DNA of 64,000 bases from Pseudomonas fluorescens (lineage in GTDB: Bacteria; Pseudomonadota; Gammaproteobacteria; Pseudomonadales; Pseudomonadaceae), in the NCBI RefSeq assembly GCF_002837185.1, contig NZ_KZ477986.1, forward strand, positions 297,386 to 361,385, in the 5' to 3' direction. Under the pieces are notes generated by a model. The model saw only the letters and a program-made list of their open reading frames with translations. It did not search any database and was not told the origin of the DNA. The translations under genes and the position numbers were made by a program. Each line of letters starts with the position of its first letter. Within the stretch, counting starts at the first letter, position 1. Positions 50,918 through 60,220 of this stretch are shown here, piece by piece.

Positions 50918-52129
50918 ATGAGCACCTCTGTTTCCCTGACGCCGGCACGCAAGCCGGTCGCGCCCTTGGTGGCCTTTATCATCCTGGTGGCAGGCGCCCT
51001 GTTCCTGCAAAGCGCGGTGGGCATGCGCCAGGTCTGGTTGCTGATCGTCGGCGCCGCATTGGGCCTGACGCTGTACCACGCAGCCTTCGGTTTCACCTCG
51101 GCCTGGCGTGTGTTTATCAAGGATCGGCGCGGCGCCGGGTTGCGCGCGCAGATGGTGATGCTGGCGGTGGCGGTGGTGCTGTTTTTCCCGGCGCTGGGCG
51201 CGGGGACCCTGTTCGGCCAGCCGGTGGTCGGGCTGGTGGCGCCGGCCGGAGTGTCGGTGGTCTTCGGCGCGTTTATCTTCGGCATCGGCATGCAGCTGGG
51301 CGGCGGTTGCGCGTCGGGCACCCTGTTCACCGTAGGCGGCGGCAATGCGCGCATGCTGGTGACCCTGTTGTTCTTTATCTGCGGTTCGTTGATTGCCACC
51401 CATCACGTCGACTGGTGGTTTGCCTTGCCGTCGTTCCCGCCGGTTTCAATCGTCAAAAGTTTCGGTGTACTGCCGGCGTTGCTCCTGAGCCTGGCGGTGT
51501 TCGCATTCATTGCGTGGGTGACTGTGCGTCTGGAGAAGGGACGTCATGGCGGGCTTGAGGCTGGCGTGACCAGTGAACACCGGGGGGCGCGTCGCTTCCT
51601 GCGTGGGCCTTGGCCGTTGGTGTGGGGGGCGATAGGCCTGGCCTTGCTCAACTATGCCACGCTGGCGCTGGCCGGGCGGCCGTGGGGCATTACGTCAGCG
51701 TTTGCGCTGTGGGGCGCCAAGGTGGCGAGTGGGCTGGGTGTAGACGTAGCCAGTTGGGCGTTCTGGCAGATGCCGGCCAACGCCAAGGCCCTGGCCGCAC
51801 CGGTTTGGGAAGACATCACCAGCGTCATGGACATCGGCATCGTGCTTGGCGCGTTGTTGGCCGCAGGCCTTGCCGGGCGATTTGCGCCGAGCTTGAAGAT
51901 ACCGGCGCGTTCGTTGATCGCGGCGGTCATTGGTGGCCTGTTGCTCGGTTATGGTTCGCGCCTGGCGTATGGCTGCAACATCGGCGCCTACTTCAGCGGC
52001 ATCGCCTCGGGTAGCCTGCACGGCTGGCTGTGGCTGGTGGCTGCGTTTATCGGCAATAGCGTGGGCGTGCGGCTGCGACCGTTGTTCTTCGCTGGCGAAC
52101 GGCCTCAAGTGGCCTTGAGCGGTTGCTGA
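50918..52129 (+). CDS. YeeE/YedE-family sulfur-compound transporter
   Basis: A 403-residue membrane protein with about ten helices in two YeeE/YedE repeats. The conserved Cys-containing motifs are GMQLGGGCASGTLFTVGGG in the first repeat and GSRLAYGCNIGAYFSGIASGS in the second. In TsuA-type members these cysteines line the thiosulfate path, so uptake of thiosulfate or a related sulfur compound is inferred. It stands alone, with no TusA-like partner next to it. Confidence 0.87.
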   Translation: MSTSVSLTPARKPVAPLVAFIILVAGALFLQSAVGMRQVWLLIVGAALGLTLYHAAFGFTSAWRVFIKDRRGAGLRAQMVMLAVAVVLFFPALGAGTLFGQPVVGLVAPAGVSVVFGAFIFGIGMQLGGGCASGTLFTVGGGNARMLVTLLFFICGSLIATHHVDWWFALPSFPPVSIVKSFGVLPALLLSLAVFAFIAWVTVRLEKGRHGGLEAGVTSEHRGARRFLRGPWPLVWGAIGLALLNYATLALAGRPWGITSAFALWGAKVASGLGVDVASWAFWQMPANAKALAAPVWEDITSVMDIGIVLGALLAAGLAGRFAPSLKIPARSLIAAVIGGLLLGYGSRLAYGCNIGAYFSGIASGSLHGWLWLVAAFIGNSVGVRLRPLFFAGERPQVALSGC

Positions 52130-52263
52130 ACGAGCGGCTCAAGGTTTGCCTGGAATGTCCGAATCGGTCCTTAGCCAGTCCGCCTTGCGCCTGTTGCGAA
52201 CCTGTTGAGGGCTTTACCATGGTTTGCAGTATCGGCCCCTAATTCACGCCTAAAGGACCTACC

Positions 52264-52806
52264 ATGAGCCGCAAAGCCCTGATCGTAATCGACGCCCAGC
52301 ATTCATTTCGGCATGCACCCTACTGGTCCGAAAACGACCTGCCAATTTACCTGGAAAACCAGCAGGCCCTGATCGATGGCTGCGTTCAACAAGGTATCCC
52401 GGTGGTGCAGGTGTTTCATGTGGAGGACCAAGACCACTTTTCGCTGGCATCAGGTAACGTCAGGGTATTGAGCGAGCTTTCAATCGATCCGCAGTTGGTC
52501 ATCCATAAGTACTACCACAGCGCCTTCGCCGGTACGCCGCTGGCCGCGCGTCTCCTCGAGATGGGCGTCAACAGATTGATCATCAGTGGTATTCGGACCG
52601 AACAGTGCTGCGAGACCACTACGCGACAGGCCTCGGACAGCGGGTTCAGCGTCGATTTCGTCAGTGAGGCCACGCTGACGTTCCCGATGACCCACGCCCG
52701 CAGCGGCCGCGTGTACACCCCGGCAGAGATTCGCGAGCGTACGGAGCTGGTGCTGGAGGGTCGGTTTGCGCGCATCGTCACCGTCGCCCAGGCATTGGCG
52801 GGGTGA
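52264..52806 (+). CDS. Isochorismatase-like cysteine hydrolase
   Basis: A 180-residue hydrolase. The catalytic triad pattern is present: Asp10 in LIVIDAQHSF, a Lys in QLVIHKYYHSAF, and a nucleophile Cys115 or 116 in GIRTEQCCETTTR. Relatives include nicotinamidases, biurea and other amidases; the substrate cannot be told from sequence. AAAGGA precedes ATG 52264. The next gene starts 4 bp later on the same strand, so the pair is an operon with its own likely regulator. Confidence 0.86.
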   Translation: MSRKALIVIDAQHSFRHAPYWSENDLPIYLENQQALIDGCVQQGIPVVQVFHVEDQDHFSLASGNVRVLSELSIDPQLVIHKYYHSAFAGTPLAARLLEMGVNRLIISGIRTEQCCETTTRQASDSGFSVDFVSEATLTFPMTHARSGRVYTPAEIRERTELVLEGRFARIVTVAQALAG

Positions 52807-52810
52807 CTCG

Positions 52811-53806
52811 ATGAGCGTGCCGGTGCTGTTCGTGTTGTTGCCCAATGTGCTGATGCTGGATCTGGCCGGGCCTGCCGAAGTGCTGCGCCTGGCCGCGCAG
52901 ATGGATGATCCGGCGGCGGTGGATTTCGCGCTGCAATACGTCAGCCCGGTGCCGTCCCTGCACACCTCCATCGGCTTGCCGTTAACGGGCCTGGCACCTT
53001 TGCCGGCCAGCCTGGCGCCCGGCACCCTGGTGGTGTTGGTGGGCTCGAGCATGAAGGTAGACAAGGCCGGCCAGCGCGCCTTCGAATCCGCCAGCGACAG
53101 CCTGGTGCAGTGGCTGCAAACGGTGTTTGCGCCCTCTGCCGAGCATTTGATTTGCGTGTGCGCCGGCGCGCTGACGGCCGCCCGCGCCGGGCTGCTTGAC
53201 GGACGCCAGTGCACCACGCACCACGCGTTGTGCGCTACCCTCCAGGCCCTGGCACCCAAGGCCCGGGTCCTGGAAAACCGGCTGTACGTCACCGATGGGC
53301 CGGTCAGTTGCAGCGCCGGGATCACCGCCGGTATCGATATGATGCTGCACCTGGTCGCCGAGCGCGCCGGGCCCCGACTGGCCTGCGCCGTCGCGCGGGA
53401 TATGGTGGTGTACCTGCGCCGCAGCGGCACTGACCCGCAGTTATCGCCATGGATCACCGGACGCAATCATCTGCACCCGGCTGTCCATCGCGTACAGGAC
53501 GCCATTGCCGCCGCGCCCTGTGACGCCTGGACCGTCACCCGCATGGCGAACCTGGCCTGCACCGGCAGCCGCCACCTGGCGCGCCTGTTCCACGAGCATG
53601 TCGGCATCAGCCCGCTGGATTACCTGCACCGTCTGCGCCTGGCCGTGGCCCGCGAGTTGCTGGTGGCGTCGAGCCTGGACATCGAAACCGTCGCCGAGCG
53701 CGCAGGCTTTGGTTCGGCGCGCCATCTGCGGCGTATCTGGGGCAAATATGAAGCGGGTACGCCTTCGGCGATGCGTCTTATTGAGCAGGCGTCTCGGGAG
53801 GCGTAA
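52811..53806 (+). CDS. GlxA-family AraC regulator (DJ-1/PfpI-like sensor)
   Basis: A 331-residue regulator. The N-terminal part has the DJ-1/PfpI-like fold with the Cys elbow LICVCAGALTAARAGLL and TTHHALCATLQ. The C-terminal AraC DNA-binding domain has two HTH motifs (WTVTRMANLACTGSRHLARLFHEHVGISPLDYLHRLRLAVARELL; then DIETVAERAGFGSARHLRRIW). GlxA-type proteins often control amide- or betaine-type catabolism. Linkage to the isochorismatase-like hydrolase suggests that it controls it. ATG 52811 is 4 bp after the hydrolase stop. Confidence 0.88.
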   Translation: MSVPVLFVLLPNVLMLDLAGPAEVLRLAAQMDDPAAVDFALQYVSPVPSLHTSIGLPLTGLAPLPASLAPGTLVVLVGSSMKVDKAGQRAFESASDSLVQWLQTVFAPSAEHLICVCAGALTAARAGLLDGRQCTTHHALCATLQALAPKARVLENRLYVTDGPVSCSAGITAGIDMMLHLVAERAGPRLACAVARDMVVYLRRSGTDPQLSPWITGRNHLHPAVHRVQDAIAAAPCDAWTVTRMANLACTGSRHLARLFHEHVGISPLDYLHRLRLAVARELLVASSLDIETVAERAGFGSARHLRRIWGKYEAGTPSAMRLIEQASREA

Positions 53807-53948
53807 CGGACTCTAGGTCACCCTCGGCCGCAAGCTTCAAACGGTCCGCCTTGCTGATGTATTTATCTTTGCTTTTCGGTGCGAGCTTGGCGTTGGCCTT
53901 CTTGGCTTTGGCCTTGAAAAGCTGCTGGAGTTTTTTCTGGCGGTTCAT
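53778..53948 (-). CDS. DUF2986-family small basic protein
   Basis: A 56-residue protein read from ATG 53948: begins MNRQKKLQQLFKAKAKKANA and continues KLAPKSKDKYISKADRLKLA, then an acidic/Pro end. The Lys-rich N-terminal half and KYISKADR block match the DUF2986 family found in gamma-proteobacteria; function is unknown. Its last 29 bases overlap the end of the convergent GlxA-type gene. Confidence 0.75.
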   Translation of the reverse strand: MNRQKKLQQLFKAKAKKANAKLAPKSKDKYISKADRLKLAAEGDLESVTPPETPAQ

Positions 53949-54034
53949 GTGCGTTGGCCTGGCAGGTAAAGGCGCGAATGATACCAGCTAAAAAACCGTG
54001 GATTGGAAGGTTTACCTGGCGAGGATGCCACCGA

Positions 54035-55063
54035 TCAAGGTGCCAGGAACGCGCTGATCAGCGTGATCACCTGTTGCTGAATCTGCGCCCTGGACCTTCC
54101 TGCCTCGCCGTCTCGGCAAATCATGCTGTCACCGGGTACATCCTCGTCGAGTATCGCCGCCGCGCCGGGTTTGCACTGCGCCATAAAGCTGAAGTGGCTC
54201 GCATCGCTGATCTCCACGTATTGCGTGGATGCTTTCGGCAGCCGTCTGGCCAAGTCGGCAGATTCCAGCCCCACAGCCATGTCCTCCGAAGGTACGCCTC
54301 CAGCAATCACCAGCGCCGGCACGGGCAGCGCGGCCAGGCTGGCATCGGTCATGCCCCGCGACAGGCCCAGGTCCAAAGACACCACGGCGGCGACGCGCTT
54401 GTCGCTCAAGTCAGCGGCCAGTTGGGCTTTGCCATCTACAGCTCCGGTGGGGTTCATCTGCGCGTAGCCGATGCAACCGCCCAGCTTGGGATGTGCCAGG
54501 CAGTCCTGGGCGAACAGATCAGCGTCGAAACGCGCACCGGCGATTTCCAGCACCGTCCAGCCACCGAGAGAATGGCCCACTGCCGCAATCCGGTGTTGCG
54601 CCACCGCGCCAAATTGCTGCGGTCGCGCAAGCACTGCATCGATGGCGCGGCTCAGGTCTTTGGGGCGTTGCCATAACTGCGCCGCTGCGTCTGCACTACG
54701 GTCCTTGCTGGTGGTGCCTGGGTGATTCACCGCCGCCACAATATAACCCCGCTGTGCCAGCGCACTCGCCAGCCACACCTGGTTGCCCCAATTGCCGCCA
54801 TAGCCGTGGGAGAGCACCACCAACGGATATTCACCACCGGCCGGCGGCGCATCGGGCACTGCCAGAGCGCCGAAGAACACCGCGTCGTCTCGGATCAACT
54901 GGGGAGCGGCCCGGACTGCCGTGGGGTACCAGACGACCATTTCCAGCGCGCGCTGGTTGCGTGCGTCGGGCAGGTTGGTGGTTTTGAAGCCGATGGGGTT
55001 GTCGTTGGCGAATGCGGGAGTGGCCAGGCCAATCAGGAGCAAGGCGGCGAGGGTGGTTTTCAC
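54035..55063 (-). CDS. Secreted alpha/beta hydrolase (PAF-acetylhydrolase/dienelactone-hydrolase-like)
   Basis: A 342-residue hydrolase with a signal peptide of about 19 residues (LATPAFA). The nucleophile elbow is GHSLGG, the oxyanion region is LVVLSHGYGGNWG, and a catalytic His lies in EISDASHFSFM. The start of the mature chain (IGFKTTNLPDARNQRALEMVVWYPT) is typical of the predicted dienelactone-hydrolase group. Substrate unknown; an ester in the periplasm is likely. Monocistronic, with an 86-bp gap on its 3' side to the DUF2986 gene. Confidence 0.85.
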   Translation of the reverse strand: MKTTLAALLLIGLATPAFANDNPIGFKTTNLPDARNQRALEMVVWYPTAVRAAPQLIRDDAVFFGALAVPDAPPAGGEYPLVVLSHGYGGNWGNQVWLASALAQRGYIVAAVNHPGTTSKDRSADAAAQLWQRPKDLSRAIDAVLARPQQFGAVAQHRIAAVGHSLGGWTVLEIAGARFDADLFAQDCLAHPKLGGCIGYAQMNPTGAVDGKAQLAADLSDKRVAAVVSLDLGLSRGMTDASLAALPVPALVIAGGVPSEDMAVGLESADLARRLPKASTQYVEISDASHFSFMAQCKPGAAAILDEDVPGDSMICRDGEAGRSRAQIQQQVITLISAFLAP

Positions 55064-55181
55064 TGTTTTTTATCGTCCTTGAAGTGAGAGGCGCAGCATG
55101 ATCTGAAACAGGCCGTTTGGGTAGCGCGCAAGTGGCGTGATCCCTGTTCCGCGCCCACATGGTAGATCGTGCTGGCGCTGC

Positions 55182-55793
55182 TTAGTCGTAGGCGAACTGA
55201 TCAATCAACCCCAAACGCGGAATACGGCTGTTGGACTGCAACAGTGCGCCGGGAGCTATAACGGCGTTTGCGCCAATTTTGCAGCCATCGCCCACCAGGG
55301 CGCCGAATTTGTTCACGCCCGTCTCAATGACCTGATCGGCATAGCGGATCCTGATATCCGCCCCATCCAGTTCGTTGCGATAGTTGGCGATGATCGCTCC
55401 CGCCTCGATATTGACGCCTTCGCCGATCACCGAATCGCCGACGAAGTTGAAATGCGCCAGCTTGCTTGCCCCAAGCATGAAGCTGCTTTTCAGTTCGCAG
55501 CTTGGGCCCACGATGCACTGTTTGCCCAGATAAACGCCGCCACGCAGGTAGGCGCCTGCGGCGACGAACGAGCCTTCGCCGATGATGATCGGCCCTTTCA
55601 GCACGGCGCCTTCTTCGACGGTGGCGCTTTCATGGATGGCGCAGTTTCCGTGACGGCGGTAGCCTGCGCCGAGGCGTGAAAGCAACGCCAGGACGTGGTT
55701 TTCGCAGTCCTGAGTCACCCGCCAGGCGGCGATAGGGCCCAGGTCAAGCGAGGGCCATTGCGCAATGAATGTGCTGATCTCAGGGAGCTTCAT
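55182..55793 (-). CDS. Left-handed beta-helix (hexapeptide) transferase
   Basis: A 203-residue protein made mostly of hexapeptide repeats: CAIHESATVEEGAVLKGPIIIGEGSFVAAGAYLRGGVYLGKQCIVG, then VIGEGVNIEAGAIIAN. This is the trimeric acyl/nucleotidyl transferase fold of GlmU and LpxA. There is no separate uridyltransferase domain, so it is probably a stand-alone acyltransferase or a sugar-modifying enzyme. I begin at ATG 55793 (MKLPEISTFIAQWPSLDLG); the longer reading to 55883 runs into the promoter. Not linked to a recognisable pathway. Confidence 0.8.
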   Translation of the reverse strand: MKLPEISTFIAQWPSLDLGPIAAWRVTQDCENHVLALLSRLGAGYRRHGNCAIHESATVEEGAVLKGPIIIGEGSFVAAGAYLRGGVYLGKQCIVGPSCELKSSFMLGASKLAHFNFVGDSVIGEGVNIEAGAIIANYRNELDGADIRIRYADQVIETGVNKFGALVGDGCKIGANAVIAPGALLQSNSRIPRLGLIDQFAYD

Positions 55794-55898
55794 GGAGAAT
55801 TTTTCCAGTGAGTGAGAGGGCGGTAGGCGCCGCGCGGCGGGCTCAGGCCATATCTTATAATGGTCGGCCCCGGATTTGGCCAAGGGCGCGCAAGCCGC

Positions 55899-56235
55899 GA
55901 TGTGGGAGGGGGCTTGCCCCCGATGGCAGCCTCAGGGCCGACCAGGATGTTGGATCAGACTGAGTACCTATCCATTATTCAGGTAACGGCCACTTAGGGT
56001 TCCGCCCTGACGGCGGCTTACTTTGGAAAAGCGCAACAGTAAGCAAAACGCTCTTGCCCCACCACTCGGCACCTCGCTCATGCTCGGTGTGCCCTCACTC
56101 CGGCTTGAATCCGTGGGCCGCCGCCACGCGCCATCCATGGCGCGGGGCGGCTAACCCGGCGTCCTGCCGGGTTACCCACGGATGCAAGCCTGCGTTCGGC
56201 CAGCGTGGTTTAACGGGGCGCCTGAGATCAAAAGC
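55899..56235. repeat. Long (337-bp) copy of the dispersed REP-headed element
   Basis: It starts with GATGTGGGAGGGGGCTTGCC and ends GGGGCGCCTGAGATCAAAAGC. Both ends, and about 100 bp at the left, match the 118-bp copy at 15611-15728. The middle has short hairpins (CGCGCCAT / ATGGCGCG; AACCCGGC / GCCGGGTT). A 73-codon ORF inside it (56054-56275) has no ribosome site and I treat it as spurious. Most of the 668-bp gap is this element plus the next one. Confidence 0.7.
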
Positions 56236-56305
56236 AGATCAAGATCAAGAGCGACTCGCTGCGCATCGTGGTTAGCGGGTTAGCGTTGGGCGCTACTACG
56301 TTGTT

Positions 56306-56420
56306 CGATCGTTCCCACGCTCTGCGTAGGAATGCCGCCCTGGACGCTATGCGTCCGCTGTTGAGGTCGTGACGCAGAGCGTCACAGGCTGCATTACCAC
56401 GCGGAGCGTGGGAACGATCG
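56306..56420. repeat. Hairpin-rich repeat flanked by GATCGTTCCCACGC arms
   Basis: Outer arms CGATCGTTCCCACGCTCTGC (56306-56325) and GCGGAGCGTGGGAACGATCG (56401-56420) pair almost fully. Inside, CTATGCGTCC and GACGCAGAGCGTCAC form smaller stems. It has the look of a non-coding mobile or REP-like element common in fluorescent pseudomonads. Confidence 0.7.
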
Positions 56421-56461
56421 ATGAGCATGAACGACCACGCTCGCTCCTGCGTAAAGCCGTC

Positions 56462-57787
56462 TCACCGCACCAGGCAAGGCTGCTTGTTGTTGAAGCGCCA
56501 TCCCGGCATCAGGAACTGCATCGCCACGCTGTCATCCCGCGCGCCCAACCCCATGCCTTTGTACAGTTCGTGGGCCTTGGCCACGGCGTCCATGTCGATA
56601 TCCACCCCCAGGCCAGGCCTGGCCGGGACCTTCACGTAGCCGCCTTCAATTTTCAGCGGCTCCCGGGTCAGGCGTTGGCCGTCCTGCCAGATCCAGTGGG
56701 TGTCGATGGCGGTGATCTCGCCCGGCGCGGCCGCCGCCACCTGGGTGAACATGGCCAGGGATATATCGAAGTGGTTGTTGGAGTGCGAGCCCCAGGTCAG
56801 GCCCCATTCATGGCACATTTGCGCCACGCGCACCGAGCCTTGCATGGTCCAGAAGTGCGGGTCGGCGAGGGGAATGTCCACCGATTGCAACTGGATCGCA
56901 TGGCCCATTTCGCGCCAGTCGGTGGCGATCATGTTGGTGGCGGTTTTAAGGCCGGTGGCGCGGCGGAATTCGGCCATGACTTCGCGGCCCGAATAGCCGT
57001 TTTCCGCGCCGCAGGGGTCTTCGGCGTAGGCGAGAACATGATGCTGGTCGCGGCACAGGCGGATGGCTTCCTTGAGTGACCAGGCGCCGTTCGGGTCGAG
57101 GGTGATGCGCGCCTCCGGGAAGCGCTCGGCCAGGGCGGTGACCGCTTCGATTTCGGCATCGCCACTCAATACGCCGCCCTTGAGCTTGAAGTCGTTGAAA
57201 CCGTATCGGGCCTTGGCGGCTTCGGCCAGGCGTACCACCGCGTCGGCAGTCAGGGCTTTCTCATGACGCAGGCGCAACCAGTCATCATCGGCATCTGCCT
57301 CGTTGCGGTAGGCCAGGTCCGTGGCGGTGCGGTCACCGACGTAGAACAGATAGCCGAGCATCTTCACCGCATCGCGTTGCTGGCCCTCGCCGAGCAGAGC
57401 GGCCACCGGCACCTCGAGGAACTGACCGAGCAAATCCAGGAGCGCCGCCTCCATCGCGGTAACGGCGTGAATGGTGATCCGCAGGTCAAAGGTTTGCAGC
57501 CCGCGGCCGGCCGCGTCCCGAGAGGCAAAGGTGCTGCGCATCTGGTTGAGGATGCGTTGGTACTGACCGATCGGCTGGCCGATCACCAGGCTGCGCGCGT
57601 CTTCCAGGGTTTCCCGGATGCGCTCGCCGCCGGGCACTTCACCCACGCCGGTGTTGCCGCTGCTGTCCTTGATGATCACGATATTGCGCGTGAAGTAAGG
57701 GCCGTGGGCGCCGCTTAAGTTCAGCAGCATGCTGTCGTGACCGGCGACCGGGATGACGTGCAAGTGAGTGATGACGGGAGTATTCAT
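56462..57787 (-). CDS. gudD: D-glucarate dehydratase
   Basis: A 441-residue enolase-superfamily enzyme converting D-glucarate to 5-keto-4-deoxyglucarate. Family text is continuous: [24 protein letters not shown] near residue 50, the general-base Lys pair in FNDFKLKGG, metal ligands in [10 protein letters not shown] and [19 protein letters not shown], and the His loop [16 protein letters not shown]. The length is as expected. ATG 57787 has AAGGACC upstream. The permease gene lies 19 bp upstream on the same strand and a FadR-type regulator beyond it, forming a small catabolic unit. Confidence 0.95.
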   Translation of the reverse strand: MNTPVITHLHVIPVAGHDSMLLNLSGAHGPYFTRNIVIIKDSSGNTGVGEVPGGERIRETLEDARSLVIGQPIGQYQRILNQMRSTFASRDAAGRGLQTFDLRITIHAVTAMEAALLDLLGQFLEVPVAALLGEGQQRDAVKMLGYLFYVGDRTATDLAYRNEADADDDWLRLRHEKALTADAVVRLAEAAKARYGFNDFKLKGGVLSGDAEIEAVTALAERFPEARITLDPNGAWSLKEAIRLCRDQHHVLAYAEDPCGAENGYSGREVMAEFRRATGLKTATNMIATDWREMGHAIQLQSVDIPLADPHFWTMQGSVRVAQMCHEWGLTWGSHSNNHFDISLAMFTQVAAAAPGEITAIDTHWIWQDGQRLTREPLKIEGGYVKVPARPGLGVDIDMDAVAKAHELYKGMGLGARDDSVAMQFLMPGWRFNNKQPCLVR

Positions 57788-57806
57788 GGCAAGGTCCTTA
57801 ATACGC

Positions 57807-59168
57807 TCAAAGAGGTTTGCTGATGGCGTTGGCGGTGGGCGCAATGCTGGGCGACGTCAGCCCGGCGCAAGGTGAGGTCCTGGCGAAAAACACCAGGATG
57901 GCCGCGAGCACCGAGGTGCCGGCCAGGCCGTAGAGCCCGCCCTGGATCGAGCCGGTGGTTTGCTCCAGAAAGCCAAAGGTGGTCGGCGCGACAAAGCCGC
58001 CCAGGTTGCCGATGGAATTTATCAATGCGATCACTGCAGCGGCGATGCGCACGTCCAGGTAGCCCTGGGGGATCGGCCAGAACAACGAAGACGCGGATTT
58101 GAAACCGATGGCCGCAAAGCAGATCGCCACGAACGCGAAGATCGGCCCGCCCGTGGTGGACATGAACATCCCGGCCGCTGCGATCAACAAGGCTGCCGCA
58201 ACCCAGGCCTGCTGGAACTTGAACTTGCCTGACAGCGCTGCGAAGGCGTACATGGCGATGATCGAGATCAACCAGGGAATCGAGTTGAAGAAGCCGACTT
58301 GTATATCACTCAGGTCGCCCATCTTCTTGATGATGCTCGGCAGCCAGAACGTCGCTGCATAAATCGTCAGTTGGATGCAGAAATACAACACGCAGAACAG
58401 CAGGATCTGACGATCCTTGAGCAGCTTGCCGAGGGTCGGTTTGACCGTGGTCAGGGCTTCGCGGTCACGCTGTTCCTGATCGATGGCCTCAACCAGCGCG
58501 TCCTGTTCTTCGCGGCTCAGCCACTTGGCGTCATGGGGTTTGGAGTCCAGCCAGAACCACACAAAGAAGCCCAGCGCCACCGAGGCCAGGCCTTCAATGG
58601 CGAACATCCATTGCCAGCCGTGCAAGCCGAAACCTTCGATCTGTAACAGCGCACCCGACAGCGGGCCCGAGATCAATGACGCCACCGCAGAACCGCTGAG
58701 GAAGATCGCGATGGCCTTGCCGCGCTCAACCCCGGGCAACCAGCGCGTGAAGTAGTAGATCACCCCGGGAAAGAAGCCCGCTTCAGCCACACCCAGCAAA
58801 AAACGCAGGATGTAGAAGTGGGTTTCGTTCTGGATGAACGCCATCAGCGTGGCGACGATGCCCCAGGTGAACATGATGCGGGTCAGCCAGATGCGCGCGC
58901 CAACCTTTTGCAGCAGCATGTTGGACGGTACTTCAAAGATCGCGTAGCCGATGAAGAACAGGCCGGCGCCGAAGCCATAGGCCGCCGCGCCGATGCCCAG
59001 GTCGTGCTCCATGTGCGTACGCACGAAGCCGATATTGACCCGGTCGATGTAGTTGAGGATGAACATGACCACGAACAGTGGGAGCACATGGCCCTTCACT
59101 TTGCTCACGGCGCGGGTGAGCACCGAATCGGTTTCTGGTGCAGCGGATGCACGACTGGAATGGTTCAC
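57807..59168 (-). CDS. MFS glucarate/galactarate permease (ACS family)
   Basis: A 453-residue 12-helix transporter of the anion:cation symporter group. The start region [22 protein letters not shown] and the helix with [27 protein letters not shown] text ([19 protein letters not shown]) are hallmarks. The start is GTG 59168; the nearest strong purine tract GGGGG is rather far (13 bases). Being in one operon with gudD, its substrate is most likely D-glucarate. The gap upstream holds candidate operators for the divergent regulator. Confidence 0.9.
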   Translation of the reverse strand: MNHSSRASAAPETDSVLTRAVSKVKGHVLPLFVVMFILNYIDRVNIGFVRTHMEHDLGIGAAAYGFGAGLFFIGYAIFEVPSNMLLQKVGARIWLTRIMFTWGIVATLMAFIQNETHFYILRFLLGVAEAGFFPGVIYYFTRWLPGVERGKAIAIFLSGSAVASLISGPLSGALLQIEGFGLHGWQWMFAIEGLASVALGFFVWFWLDSKPHDAKWLSREEQDALVEAIDQEQRDREALTTVKPTLGKLLKDRQILLFCVLYFCIQLTIYAATFWLPSIIKKMGDLSDIQVGFFNSIPWLISIIAMYAFAALSGKFKFQQAWVAAALLIAAAGMFMSTTGGPIFAFVAICFAAIGFKSASSLFWPIPQGYLDVRIAAAVIALINSIGNLGGFVAPTTFGFLEQTTGSIQGGLYGLAGTSVLAAILVFFARTSPCAGLTSPSIAPTANAISKPL

Positions 59169-59496
59169 GATGGAAAACGCCCCCTGATTTGTTTTTATGC
59201 GGGTTGTGGGTTTTGTTAACAGACATCATACAAGTTGTTTTTTATAAATCGCAATGCGGTGCAGTGTGTATTTCTTCTCATAAGCGCGCTTTTGGGGTGA
59301 TGATTTTGGTTATTTGCCAGCGTTATAAGGGCTTGCGTGTCAGCGAAGTCCTGTCTGGTTCGCAGGAGGGGGAGAGCGTAATGCCGGTCTATCAGGTTGG
59401 TTGTCATACAAGTTGGTCGCCTCGTCAATCAACTCGGCGCCGTCCGTCTGCAGGATGTTAAGCTCCCCTCAGCCCAACCCCGTGGACCCGTTAGCG
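59169..59496. promoter_or_regulatory. Divergent promoter region of the glucarate operon
   Basis: A 328-bp gap between permease and regulator genes. TTGTCATACAA (59401-59411) is a perfect TTGT-N3-ACAA palindrome, matching operators of FadR-subfamily GntR proteins. A second TCATACAAGTTG (59226-59237) matches 12 bp of that region (59404-59415). They are 178 bp apart, one near each gene. Confidence 0.65.
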
Positions 59497-60207
59497 ATGC
59501 CCATTGAAAACGCACCCCCTGTGCGCAGACGCTCCACCAACCTGGCCCAAGGCGTGGTCGACGCGCTGACCCAGCGCATTCTGCTCGGCCAGCTCAAGCC
59601 GGGCGAAAAACTGCCGTCCGAATCCACCATCGTGCTTGAGCATGGCGTGAGCCGCACGGTGGTACGCGAAGCCCTCTCCAAGCTGCAGGCGTCGGGGTTG
59701 GTGGAGACGCGCCACGGCATCGGCACGTTCGTGCTGGAGCAACACGCCCGGCAGGGCCTGCGCCTGCACGTCGACACCGTCGCCAGCGTGCGCAACATGC
59801 TGGAACTGCGCCTGGGTCTGGAAGTGCAGGCGGTGGCGTTGGCCGCGTTGCGCCGTACCGACGCGCAACTGGCCCACATGCGCCAGGCGCTGGACGACTA
59901 TCAGGCTTCCCTGGCCAACAACGACAGTTGTGTGGAAGAGGACAAGCGCTTTCACCAACTCATCGCCGAGGCTACCGGCAACACGTTTTTCAGTGAAATC
60001 ATGCAGCACCTGGGCAGCGCAATGATCCCTCGCACCCAGGTCAAGGCTGACGAACGCGGCGGGGCGGATTTTGCCAAGCTGGGTCAACTGGCGAGCCTGG
60101 AGCATGAGGCGATCTTCAATGCGCTCAAGCGTCAGGACCCGGATGCCGCGCGGGCGGCAATGGTGCTGCATTTGACCAATAGCCGGGATCGATTCTCCGG
60201 CGAATGA
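59497..60207 (+). CDS. GntR/FadR-subfamily regulator of the glucarate unit
   Basis: A 236-residue GntR regulator. The wHTH domain is clear (ILLGQLKPGEKLPSESTIVLEHGVSRTVVREALSKLQASGLVETRHGIGTFV). The C-terminal FCD domain is helical with the metal/ligand residues typical of the group (EEDKRFHQLIAEATGN ... LEHEAIFNAL). I start at ATG 59497, as the family N-terminus begins shortly before the wHTH; an upstream in-frame ATG (59455) is possible. Divergence from the permease-gudD operon implies glucarate control. Confidence 0.87.
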   Translation: MPIENAPPVRRRSTNLAQGVVDALTQRILLGQLKPGEKLPSESTIVLEHGVSRTVVREALSKLQASGLVETRHGIGTFVLEQHARQGLRLHVDTVASVRNMLELRLGLEVQAVALAALRRTDAQLAHMRQALDDYQASLANNDSCVEEDKRFHQLIAEATGNTFFSEIMQHLGSAMIPRTQVKADERGGADFAKLGQLASLEHEAIFNALKRQDPDAARAAMVLHLTNSRDRFSGE

Positions 60208-60220
60208 AAAGGAACCCGCG

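Noticed and set aside
56054..56275. 73-codon ORF in the repeat-rich gap
   Set aside because: Lies inside the dispersed element, lacks a ribosome site, and its text is a translated repeat.
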